From assembly GCA_029821455.1 (NCBI GenBank), contig JALGTI010000007.1, forward strand, positions 1 through 46,049: 46,049 nucleotides of DNA, in the 5' to 3' direction. The position numbers and the translations under genes are program-made. Below the pieces are notes generated by a model, which was not told the origin of the DNA, did not search any database, and saw only the letters and a program-made list of their open reading frames with translations. The stretch comes from Candidatus Zipacnadia bacterium (lineage in GTDB: Bacteria > Armatimonadota > Zipacnadia > Zipacnadales > Zipacnadaceae). Positions 22,814-30,133 of this stretch are shown piece by piece (position 1 is the first letter of the stretch; every line of letters starts with the position of its first letter).

Positions 22814-24544
22814 GTGAGGGGTTTGCTTCTGATCGGAGGTCTGAGCCTGATGGTTTGCTTCAATTCCGCCGAAGCGCAGATGCGCACGCCCGGAGCTCAT
22901 CCCAGGCTTTTCTTCACGGCCGACACGTTGATGCAACTGCGCCAGTTGCGCTCAAGCGCAGTCCACGCTCGCATCTGGGGGAACCTGGAGGCCTCCGCGG
23001 ACTGGTGCCTGGATATTGAACCGCGCACGGCCTGGATTGCTCCCAGATCTCCGGACCCCATCTACGAGAACCTCTACGACCGCTTCTATGCCATGATGCA
23101 CGACATGGCAGTGATGGAGCATCTGGCGTTCGCCTTCGCGTACAGCGGAGAGCAACGTTACGCGGAGGCCGGCAGGCGGTGGGCGCTTTGTGGCGCACGG
23201 GTCTGGCAGCATGAGGCCGACGGCGAAGCAGACGCCAGCAAGGCCTATGCCGTGATGCGACTGATCAAAGGCCTGGCCATCAGCTACGACCTGCTTTACT
23301 CCGAGATGCCGGAGACCGAGGCCACGGAGATCCGGGATACCATCGTCCGTGTCGGCCGCAAGTATCACGATTGGTACGTGAAGAACCCGGGGATGGCCGG
23401 GCCCGGCCAGGACAAGCACCACGGAAGCGTGGAGGCCAGTTCCTTGGGGATCGCCGCCCTGGCTGTGCTGGGGGAGGCACCTGAGGCCGCCGACTGGTTG
23501 GCCCTGATGGTCAAGAAGCACCGGGAATACCTAATCCCCTGCGCTCTCACCCCTGACGGCAATCACCAAGACAGCTCCAACTTCTGGGCCTCCACCATGC
23601 AGTACAGGATCATGTTCATGGATGCGCTCCGCCGCGTCACCGGAGAGGACCTGTTCCAGGGCGCGGATCCCTTCATGGACGGTCGCGTGGCACTGGCGGC
23701 AGTGGTCGGGGAGAAGCGGCCCGGGCCCAACGAGGACAACAGGTCAATTCTGTTCGGGCCCAGCTACGGTCAGCTTGACTACTGGTCTCCGGTGCTGGTG
23801 TTCCTGGCCCGGCAGTACCGTCGGCCGATCTACCAGCATCTGGCCCTGTGGGACCATGCTCTGGGCAGCCTTCAGACAACCCGCTATACGACCCACAACG
23901 GAGAAACATTGCTCTTCAGTTGGGGCGGATACGCGTATGCGTGGTACGACCCGTCGGTGGAGCCGGGCGTTGAGCCCGGGCTGCCTTTGTCTTTCGATTT
24001 CCCCTCGGTGAACGAGGCCTACATGAGGGCCTCGTACGAGCTTCACGGTCTTGCGGCAGTGGTCCGACGCGGTCGGATTGTCGTACATGCCGGCGGGCAT
24101 CCGGTGCTGATTGAAACGGTCGACTGGCACAATCGGCCCTCGCCCGTAAGGGACCTGCAACTGACTGACGACGGCCAGATAGCTACGATCCGCTGCCGCG
24201 GCGTCGAGGACACTCCGTATGGCGAGCAGACGATCACGCTGCAGCGCCCGGCGAGGATGACGATCGAGCGTCACGAGGTGACCGGGCCGCTGCGATGGTG
24301 GTGCCACGGGCGGCCGCTGCATGACGGCAATCGCTTTGTGTGGGACGGTGGGCAGTGCCTGGAGATCCTAGGGGGCGCGGTCACCTCCGTGGACCCGACC
24401 GGGCATGAGGACATCAAGATCGTGGGCCTGGGCAAGTTGACGCTGAGTGACCCCGCGCCCTTGCGCTACCCGTTGGTAGAGATCGGTCCAGACGCAGACG
24501 GCACAATCTGCATTGAGATCGCCGGGGCCCCGGCAATCCGGTAG
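22814..24544 (+). CDS. Heparinase II/III-like polysaccharide lyase, secreted
   Basis: The protein has 576 residues. GTG 22814 is the only start codon after the in-phase stop at 22781 that keeps the signal peptide (RGLLLIGGLSLMVCFNSAEA). ATG 22850 has a better ribosome-binding site, GGAGG, but would cut the signal peptide. The mature protein opens with AHPRLFFTADTLMQLRQL, typical of this family, and continues as an alpha/alpha-toroid (FAFAYSGEQRYAEAGRRWAL, RLIKGLAISYDLLYSEM, GPGQDKHHGSVEASSLGIAA, SNFWASTMQYRIMFMDALRR). A beta-sandwich follows from about residue 360 (LLFSWGGYAYAWYDPSVEPG). Such enzymes cleave glycosaminoglycans or alginate by beta-elimination. A 60-bp inverted repeat lies 28 bases after its stop and another 795 bases before its start. 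Confidence 0.75.
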   Translation: MRGLLLIGGLSLMVCFNSAEAQMRTPGAHPRLFFTADTLMQLRQLRSSAVHARIWGNLEASADWCLDIEPRTAWIAPRSPDPIYENLYDRFYAMMHDMAVMEHLAFAFAYSGEQRYAEAGRRWALCGARVWQHEADGEADASKAYAVMRLIKGLAISYDLLYSEMPETEATEIRDTIVRVGRKYHDWYVKNPGMAGPGQDKHHGSVEASSLGIAALAVLGEAPEAADWLALMVKKHREYLIPCALTPDGNHQDSSNFWASTMQYRIMFMDALRRVTGEDLFQGADPFMDGRVALAAVVGEKRPGPNEDNRSILFGPSYGQLDYWSPVLVFLARQYRRPIYQHLALWDHALGSLQTTRYTTHNGETLLFSWGGYAYAWYDPSVEPGVEPGLPLSFDFPSVNEAYMRASYELHGLAAVVRRGRIVVHAGGHPVLIETVDWHNRPSPVRDLQLTDDGQIATIRCRGVEDTPYGEQTITLQRPARMTIERHEVTGPLRWWCHGRPLHDGNRFVWDGGQCLEILGGAVTSVDPTGHEDIKIVGLGKLTLSDPAPLRYPLVEIGPDADGTICIEIAGAPAIR

Positions 24545-24571
24545 GAGACTCTACGCGAGGCCCGTGCCTCC

Positions 24572-24631
24572 CCCTGTCGAGAGTATAGACCTTCATCTAC
24601 TCTCATGCCAAGTGGACCAAGATTCGGGGTT
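24572..24631 (-). repeat. 60-bp inverted repeat, right arm (IS3-type end)
   Basis: Reverse complement of 21960-22019 with one mismatch, 28 bases after the stop of the heparinase-like gene. The two arms enclose 2552 bases. The bases immediately outside the arms do not form an obvious target duplication. Confidence 0.8.
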
Positions 24632-24838
24632 CAGACCACGGTTGTGCTTGGCAGGTCAGTTCGACTATCCTCGGACTGTCCGCCGGAGAAGCACACCCCA
24701 ACCCTTTCGGCCATCTGCTTCGTGTCCATAAGATGGGTTATGGCCCTGTGGCCTATTCGTGTCGCCATACCAACGAGGGGTAAGCACTCAGCCGGGGATG
24801 GTGAATGTCGGGGCTCATTGGCCCTGGAACGCATGAGG
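24632..24838. other. Intergenic stretch, nothing recognised
   Basis: These 207 bases lie between the inverted-repeat arm and the region behind the serine recombinase. Open frames are short and lack recognisable motifs or ribosome-binding sites. This is probably the left boundary of the mobile island, but I find no attachment-site repeat by eye. Confidence 0.3.
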
Positions 24839-25051
24839 CTACGATCGAGAGACGATGTATCCCAGTTCTATCGCTTTCTTGATCGCTTCCTGTGATCTGC
24901 CCCCAGTAACGTCACCAACTATAGTGCGGTAGTCGGGCCCCTGTTTACGCAGCCCTGGGTTCCGCGTGGTAATGAATTGCCGATAGGCTCTTTCGTTATC
25001 AATTCTGGCTTGCTTGCGCTCCCCGGTTTCGCCTTGCGCCAGGGAGGTCTT
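24839..25051 (-). other. 70-codon open frame directly after, and in phase with, the serine recombinase stop
   Basis: The recombinase ends NELGLL then TGA (25054-25052). The same frame stays open for 70 more codons to TAG at 24841-24839. The segment reads like protein: ERKQARIDNERAYRQFITTR, QGPDYRTIVGDVTGGRSQEA and IKKAIELGYIVSRS. It contains no ATG, GTG or TTG, so it can only be made by readthrough, from a non-canonical start, or not at all. It may be the former C terminus of the recombinase, cut off by a nonsense mutation. Confidence 0.4.
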
Positions 25052-27067
25052 TCACAACAGTCCAAGCTCGTTGGCCGTGCTAATCGCCGCATCATTGCTA
25101 TCGACCTCAAGTTTCCTGCGGGCGTTTACGGCGCGGGAGTATGCGGCGGATTTGCTGATACCGAGCTTCTGGCAGGCGTAGTCGTATGAGAGCCCCTCAG
25201 CGAAACAGCAAAGCAGTTCAAGTTCTGTGGAGCTAAGTAGAGTATGGCTGTCGGGCTTGCTGCGTCGTCGCCCCGACAGCTTGAGATACGGCCGCATCTG
25301 CTGGATGGTGTCCCAGGCGGCCTCGACTGCTTCCTTGTTGGTGTTCACGCCAAGCTTCTTGCGGACGGTGTAGAGATGCTGTCTTGGGGTGGACAGGGAG
25401 ACGTTGAACCGCTGCGCAATCTGAGTGCATGTCAATCCCCGCGAATACAGGAGCAGCGTCTCAAGTTCGCGGCGTGTCAAATCTGACCCTTTCGGTGTGC
25501 CCATCCCGTGTGGCACGAAGCAGGTGGCCTCCGGGAGGAAATGGTACCGAATGTGGAGACGGATGCCCTGTCCCTCTCGCGTTACGACTACATCTTCAAT
25601 GAGCGTCTGCAGGAGGCCGCGACGCTCTTCGGTGTCCATTGTATCCCAGATGGTGTCAAACGACTTGGCAGCCTGTTTAGCCCGCTGCAATCTTATGGAA
25701 TTGGCCGTGATGGATGTCAGGCGCTGCTCGATTTCCTGCGATCTGTGTTGAATCTGCTCGATCTGTGCCTCGAGGTGTTCTTGGACAGAGGCGAGGGCCA
25801 CTTCGCCGAGTTCGCCTCGCCGATTGCGGGAGATCGCGGCCGCGAGATCCTCACCCAGATCCCGCAGGCGACGCTTGAGGTACTTGTTCTGGCTGGCAAG
25901 CTCTGCGGTTTTGGTCTCAGATACCTCGTCGATCTGCTTTTCGGTAATCTGGTGCAGTTCGGAGGTGTCAAGCACTCTGCGTAGGTCCTCTTCGATCGCG
26001 GTTTCCAAGTCCGTGGCAATTTTGGATATGCTGACGTGATAGTCGGCCGGTGCGGAAGTCATGTTCGTGCACTTGTAGTAGCGGTTGCCCGACTTACTGT
26101 CATACGTGGAGGAGAGGGCGCTGCCGCAGTATCCGCATGTCAGCACCCCGGCCAGCAGAAAAGCACCGAGGGTAATTCCGCGCTTGGACGCTCGGTGGCG
26201 CTGGGTCAGCACCCGAGTCAATTCTTCGGTGGTGTGGATGTCCCAGAACCGCCTGTCGAGGTGGCGTCCCTCAAGCACCTCGTCGCGGTGCCGGAAATGC
26301 CCTGCCTGGATGGGATTGCGCAGGAGATCCGCGACAGTCTGCGGGTACCATTTCTGGCTATTCCTGGGCGCCTCAATTCCCTGTTGGCCGAGCCATTTGG
26401 CGATGCGCCATGTGCCCCAACCGCCAAGCGCCTTCTCTTTCATCTCCAAAAGCACTTCGTATTCTTCGGGTACCGGACCGATATCATGCCAGCGCTGGTT
26501 GTCGTCTTTCGGGAGACGCTTCCAACCATAGGGTGGGACGCAGTGCAAGTACCCCTTGCTGGCCCGATAGTCATGGGCCTGCTTCACCCGTCTGGAGGTA
26601 TACGCCGGCACGGTGGCACTGCTTGCTGAGGAAACACGTCGAGTGAGTTGACCTGTTGGGGAGCTATCGAGCTCCCCGCCTTCGTCAACCGAATGGACGC
26701 GAATCCCGAGCGGGATGAAGATTTGGTCCCACAGGAGTTCGGCCAGCAGTGGCTTGCGTTCCAGCCTGCTACCACCGAGGCAAACGATGTGGACAGGTCG
26801 CTCTTCAGCTTCTGCGGTCATTCGGTCAACGGCATCCGAGAGCCCCGGGCGGATCTTTGGGAACAACTCCGGATACTGTCGAATTCCGTATTTCCCGGTG
26901 TAGCCAAGATCTCTATAGAAGACCAATTCGTAGGTGTCATCGTGGCACTGATGCTGAACGTACTGCTCAATCCGTTCCTGCTGGACCTCTGGAGAGAAGC
27001 CTTTATGGACCTGTTCTTCAGTGCTGACTCTGATGTAGCCGATGTACAGTGGTGATCGCTTGGCCAT
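25052..27067 (-). CDS. Large serine recombinase with tandem LuxR-type HTH tail
   Basis: The protein has 671 residues from ATG 27067 (GGAAGGTGA upstream). Residues 8-150 are the resolvase catalytic domain: YIGYIRVSTEEQ with the nucleophile Ser15, and LGGSRLERKP near 98-106 with the arginine pair. Residues of about 160-290 are the recombinase DNA-binding domain (YRASKGYLHCVPPYGWKRLP, WGTWRIAKWLGQQGIEAP). C311, C314 and C333 form a zinc-ribbon-like site, and 380-470 is a coiled coil. This much is standard for a phage or island integrase. Unusual are residues 528-590 (LTRRELETLLLYSRGLTCTQ, IAQRFNVSLSTPRQHLYTVR) and 610-671 (LSSTELELLCCFAEGLSYDY, KLGISKSAAYSRAVNARRKL), two consecutive LuxR/GerE-like helix-turn-helix units. 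It probably moves the defence island. Confidence 0.88.
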   Translation of the reverse strand: MAKRSPLYIGYIRVSTEEQVHKGFSPEVQQERIEQYVQHQCHDDTYELVFYRDLGYTGKYGIRQYPELFPKIRPGLSDAVDRMTAEAEERPVHIVCLGGSRLERKPLLAELLWDQIFIPLGIRVHSVDEGGELDSSPTGQLTRRVSSASSATVPAYTSRRVKQAHDYRASKGYLHCVPPYGWKRLPKDDNQRWHDIGPVPEEYEVLLEMKEKALGGWGTWRIAKWLGQQGIEAPRNSQKWYPQTVADLLRNPIQAGHFRHRDEVLEGRHLDRRFWDIHTTEELTRVLTQRHRASKRGITLGAFLLAGVLTCGYCGSALSSTYDSKSGNRYYKCTNMTSAPADYHVSISKIATDLETAIEEDLRRVLDTSELHQITEKQIDEVSETKTAELASQNKYLKRRLRDLGEDLAAAISRNRRGELGEVALASVQEHLEAQIEQIQHRSQEIEQRLTSITANSIRLQRAKQAAKSFDTIWDTMDTEERRGLLQTLIEDVVVTREGQGIRLHIRYHFLPEATCFVPHGMGTPKGSDLTRRELETLLLYSRGLTCTQIAQRFNVSLSTPRQHLYTVRKKLGVNTNKEAVEAAWDTIQQMRPYLKLSGRRRSKPDSHTLLSSTELELLCCFAEGLSYDYACQKLGISKSAAYSRAVNARRKLEVDSNDAAISTANELGLL

Positions 27068-27092
27068 TGATAGTCACCTTCCAGGCGGTAAT

Positions 27093-27132
27093 CTGTGTGA
27101 GTAGTATAACATACAGAAAGGCTCTTTGTCCG
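27093..27132 (-). promoter_or_regulatory. Likely promoter and overlapping dyad for the serine recombinase gene
   Basis: On the minus strand CGGACA (27132-27127) and TATACT (27108-27103) are 18 bases apart, and TATACT lies 35 bases before the recombinase ATG. An imperfect dyad, CTGTATG/CACACAG (27116-27110 and 27099-27093), straddles the -10 box, a fitting place for autoregulation by the HTH tail. This is a pattern match only. Confidence 0.4.
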
Positions 27133-27281
27133 ACGAGCTTCAGAATGTCCAATATACACAGGGCCGGTCTGCAAAACAGCGTGAGCCCCGCAGCGCCAGT
27201 GGCTCGTGGCGCCGCGTGGGGAAGCCGCGATTCGGCGTCCGGCGTGAGCTATTACCAAAGATGCGGCGATTGGTTTCCAGA

Positions 27282-27485
27282 TCATCGGGTGGCCCCGGCG
27301 TCGTCCGCCTGCTCCTGATCGGCCGCCAGAAGGGCCGCCGATGCCAGTGTATCCAGCAGCGTGTCGATGCGTATCTGCGTCAATCTCTCCTCGCTGTGGA
27401 GGGCCCGGTGCCAGTGCTGTTTGACGGCATCCTCGGGCGCCATTTCTTTGCCGTCAGTCGTGTCGTGGTCTGGGGTCTCATTCAT
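27282..27485 (-). CDS. Small acidic protein coupled to the tyrosine recombinase
   Basis: The protein has 67 residues. Its ATG overlaps the last codons of the tyrosine recombinase in the sequence ATGAATGA, so translation is probably coupled. The product is acidic and helical in appearance (MNETPDHDTTDGKEMAPEDA, RALHSEERLTQIRIDTLLDT). I recognise no family. It could be an accessory factor of the recombinase (directionality factor-like size), which is inference from position only. Confidence 0.5.
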   Translation of the reverse strand: MNETPDHDTTDGKEMAPEDAVKQHWHRALHSEERLTQIRIDTLLDTLASAALLAADQEQADDAGATR

Positions 27486-28416
27486 CGTGGTTGTCCTCCT
27501 TCAATACTGGGAGTGTTTCGACTGCGTTCCGCTTCGAGCGAGTGTCGGAATGCACGTATTGGCTTGTGATCGATATGTCGCCGTGGCCCATCAAGTCCCT
27601 CACGGTCGCGAGATCGTTGCCAGCCCTTAGCAGCATCGTGGCATAGGCGTGTCGCATACTGTGCAACGTGAAACCCTCGGCCTGGAGACCAGCGCGGCGC
27701 ACCAGTCGGCTGAACAACCGCCTGAGCGAGGTCGCACCAAGCCGGTTGCCAGCGCGGTTCAGAAGCAAAGGGCCGGGGTCGTAGCCACGGACTGCTAGGT
27801 ACTCGCCTAGCACCTCCTGGGTGCGACGCGGCAACGGCATCGTCCGCGGCCGATTGCGTTTGCCAACTACGCGCAGTTCGGTGCCGTCGGACCGGAGATC
27901 GTCGAGATCGAGACGGATGGCCTCGCACCTGCGAATGCCTGCCGTCGCCAGCAGCCACACCACGGCATTTTCGAGAGGGGTGTTTGCCGCCGCCAAGAGC
28001 TTCTGGACTTCCTCGGGGATGGGAAACTTGGGCACACGGCGCTCACGACGAGGAAGCGGGAGGCCGCGAGCGGGGTTCCGCTCGAGCACGCCGACCTCCA
28101 CCAGGAACTCAAGCCAGCTGCTCAATGAATGGAGCTTGCGGCGGATCGAGTTGCCGGCGAGCCCGTGCAAGCTTGTCATGTAGCGGAAAAGCAGTTGCCG
28201 CGTGAAACTTGCGGGCGCCATGTGAACCTGGTTGCCGACACACCACGCCACGAACTGGCGAATGTCGGCACCATAAGCTTTCAGCGTCAATGTCGAAGCT
28301 CCGCGCAGGCTCAGCATGTGCGTGAGGAATTCGTTGACACTGCTGGCCGGGTCAAATGAGTCTCCTGCGGACTGTGTGACGGGCCCGCTCTTCGCTGATT
28401 CTTCATCTGGTTTCAT
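27478..28416 (-). CDS. Tyrosine recombinase (XerC/D-like integrase)
   Basis: ATG 28416 (MKPDEESAKSGPVTQ) is preceded by AAAGGGG at 10 bases and gives 312 residues; an upstream in-frame codon would add 35 poorly conserved ones. The N-terminal SAM-like domain spans VNEFLTHMLSLRGASTLTLK and AYGADIRQFVAW. The catalytic set is complete: R in ATAGIRRCEAIRLDLDD, K in VVGKRNRPRTMPL, HxxR in HSMRHAYATML, H in LMGHGDISITS and the nucleophile Tyr in QYVHSDTRS. Length and motifs fit XerC/XerD or integron/island integrases. It lies divergent to the defence genes and may be the second recombinase of the mobile unit. Confidence 0.92.
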   Translation of the reverse strand: MKPDEESAKSGPVTQSAGDSFDPASSVNEFLTHMLSLRGASTLTLKAYGADIRQFVAWCVGNQVHMAPASFTRQLLFRYMTSLHGLAGNSIRRKLHSLSSWLEFLVEVGVLERNPARGLPLPRRERRVPKFPIPEEVQKLLAAANTPLENAVVWLLATAGIRRCEAIRLDLDDLRSDGTELRVVGKRNRPRTMPLPRRTQEVLGEYLAVRGYDPGPLLLNRAGNRLGATSLRRLFSRLVRRAGLQAEGFTLHSMRHAYATMLLRAGNDLATVRDLMGHGDISITSQYVHSDTRSKRNAVETLPVLKEDNHDE

Positions 28417-28545
28417 GGTCAAATGTCCCCTTTTGTGGAAGATGCGGTATGCAGTGTTGGGAGATTTTAATGAACCCTTTGGGGGACTATATGCTTGACG
28501 TGCGCATAAGTAAGATGGCATGATGGCTAGGGTGTGTCCCTATTT
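28417..28545. promoter_or_regulatory. Divergent intergenic region between integrase and defence genes
   Basis: The 129 bases hold the start sites of both the minus-strand recombinase and the plus-strand island. On the plus strand TTGACG (28494-28499) is followed after 17 bases by the weak -10 GCATGA. On the minus strand an AT-rich CATTAAAAT could serve as a -10. No clear operator is visible. Confidence 0.3.
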
Positions 28546-29778
28546 ATGGGGCAGAACCGAAGCGGGGTGAAATCAGTGGAAGATCATGCGCTGTTAAACG
28601 CGGTCACGGTGCGCTACATTAGAGAAGCACTTGAATCGCCGAGTGCAGGGCCATTCGGTGAGTTCAAAGGCCATCCACTTCTACTGCGTCGACACGAATA
28701 CGATAACGTCCTGGTGGACTACTCGGTTTTGTACATCCGCATGCCTTTGTCCGGCGAGGACTTGCCGCGGACAGAAGTGGGCGAGATGTTGCAGCCACTG
28801 GCCGAGCTATGCCAATCACGCAAAGCCGACGGAGAAACCTTGCCTGATGAGACATGGGTGTACGAGTGGTACTATCTTGAACTACTGGACAGGGATGAGC
28901 GCGTAGAGCCGATTTGCTGGATCAGGCCTGAGTTGCTGTACAAGGAGTTCCCCGACGACCGGGCACCAACCGTGCACACAGTGGGGCGCCGCGAACTGGT
29001 TTATCCAGCGCCATATAGCCACCAACTGGCCACCATGGACGCGGTCGCTAGAAGAGCAAGTTATTCCATCGCAGATCCTAAGGACACAGAGCAATGGCGC
29101 CATTGGTTGGTGGGGACGTGGCGAGAGCAGGAAAGGCACTGGATTGAGGAGGGCCTACTCATCCACGAGCAAGTGAAGCCGTGGACAAGGCTGCTGGCCT
29201 TCGATGCCACGTCTGTGGTCCGGGACGAACAAGCTGCATCCGGCTTAGACGACGGGGCCCCCGGAACGCTATTGGAGAGGATGATAGCTGACGCAGGCTA
29301 CCCAGGGCTCTACTGGACGCACATACCTGTCTACGACAGACGAAGACTGGGCAGCATTTGGGATGCTATGAAACATGAGATGTTTGTCACATCTGTCTTC
29401 AACTTGGCAGCCGGGCCGGCTCAGCAGCCCGCGCTTTGGGAGCGTCTCGAAGATCGCTTCGTCGTGCCCTTCCAGCGAATGTCCAGATACGATTACCTCG
29501 TTCGCCTGAGAGAGCAGAAGGTGCTGGAATGGTCGCGAGCGGGGAAAACAATCGCTGAAATGGCTGACCTGCTCATCGATGATAAGTTGTACACACTGGA
29601 TGAAGACGCCGCTGATACCATCAGCCGGCTTCCCCAGATGCTGAGAAGTGACATGTATCATGACAACGCCGAGCGACAGGTGCGGCGTATCCGCAGACGC
29701 CTCTGCGAGGACGGCCTCATCGAGAAACGGAAACCAGGCAGACCACGAAAGAGAAGCAACGACGAACACCCGGAATAG
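28546..29778 (+). CDS. Unknown protein with C-terminal HTH-like and AT-hook-like region, first gene of the defence island
   Basis: The protein has about 410 residues. Possible starts are GTG 28534, ATG 28546 and GTG 28576; only the last has a good site (GCGGGGTGA), so the N terminus is uncertain. No family is recognised. The first 300 residues are rich in W, Y and acidic residues (ETWVYEWYYLELLDRDERVE, EQWRHWLVGTWREQERHWIE). The end looks DNA-binding: VLEWSRAGKTIAEMADLLID resembles a helix-turn-helix, RQVRRIRRRLCEDGLIEKRK a winged helix, and KPGRPRKRS an AT-hook. It is placed between the recombinases and the helicase, in the helicase orientation, which suggests a regulator or a DNA-targeting subunit of the system. 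That is inference. Confidence 0.6.
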   Translation: MGQNRSGVKSVEDHALLNAVTVRYIREALESPSAGPFGEFKGHPLLLRRHEYDNVLVDYSVLYIRMPLSGEDLPRTEVGEMLQPLAELCQSRKADGETLPDETWVYEWYYLELLDRDERVEPICWIRPELLYKEFPDDRAPTVHTVGRRELVYPAPYSHQLATMDAVARRASYSIADPKDTEQWRHWLVGTWREQERHWIEEGLLIHEQVKPWTRLLAFDATSVVRDEQAASGLDDGAPGTLLERMIADAGYPGLYWTHIPVYDRRRLGSIWDAMKHEMFVTSVFNLAAGPAQQPALWERLEDRFVVPFQRMSRYDYLVRLREQKVLEWSRAGKTIAEMADLLIDDKLYTLDEDAADTISRLPQMLRSDMYHDNAERQVRRIRRRLCEDGLIEKRKPGRPRKRSNDEHPE

Positions 29779-30133
29779 GACGTGTCCTCGAGCGAGAAGA
29801 AAGCGACGGTCAGCACTTGAGCTGGGAGAAAGGCACTTGGTGTTGGTGTCTGAAGCGCGCACCAACCGGGGCAGGCGGATACGTGTGTGCTACCAAACAA
29901 TAGACGCCTCGTAGATGGGCTCGCCATTGGCAATGGGCCACTTGAAGCGCACTGCGGCGTTCAGGAAAGATGGATCCATGCCGTAAAGAGAAGGATATCC
30001 CGGTAGAAGAGCGAATGAATAGCTGAGGCGCGGTAGGAGGCGGGAGACGAGGTTTCGCCTCCTTTATTCTACTGTGTCGTTGCAGTTCTCGCATCAGCGA
30101 TCCGCTTCACAAATCCTCGGCGGAGGACAGTCC
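29779..30133. other. 355-base leader before the drmD-like gene
   Basis: No gene is recognised here. One 19-codon frame (29970-30026, starting MDPCRKEKDI) is too short to support. The stretch ends with the terminator-like hairpin at 30035-30063 and the ribosome-binding site of the helicase gene. A promoter for the operon probably lies between 30064 and 30120, but I see no clear -35/-10 pair. Confidence 0.35.
30035..30063 (+). terminator. Rho-independent terminator-like hairpin upstream of drmD
   Basis: AGGAGGCG (30035-30042) pairs with CGCCTCCT (30056-30063) around a 13-base loop and is followed by TTATTCT. It would end transcription of the preceding unknown gene and so isolate the helicase operon, or act as an attenuator if transcription enters from upstream. 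Confidence 0.5.
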
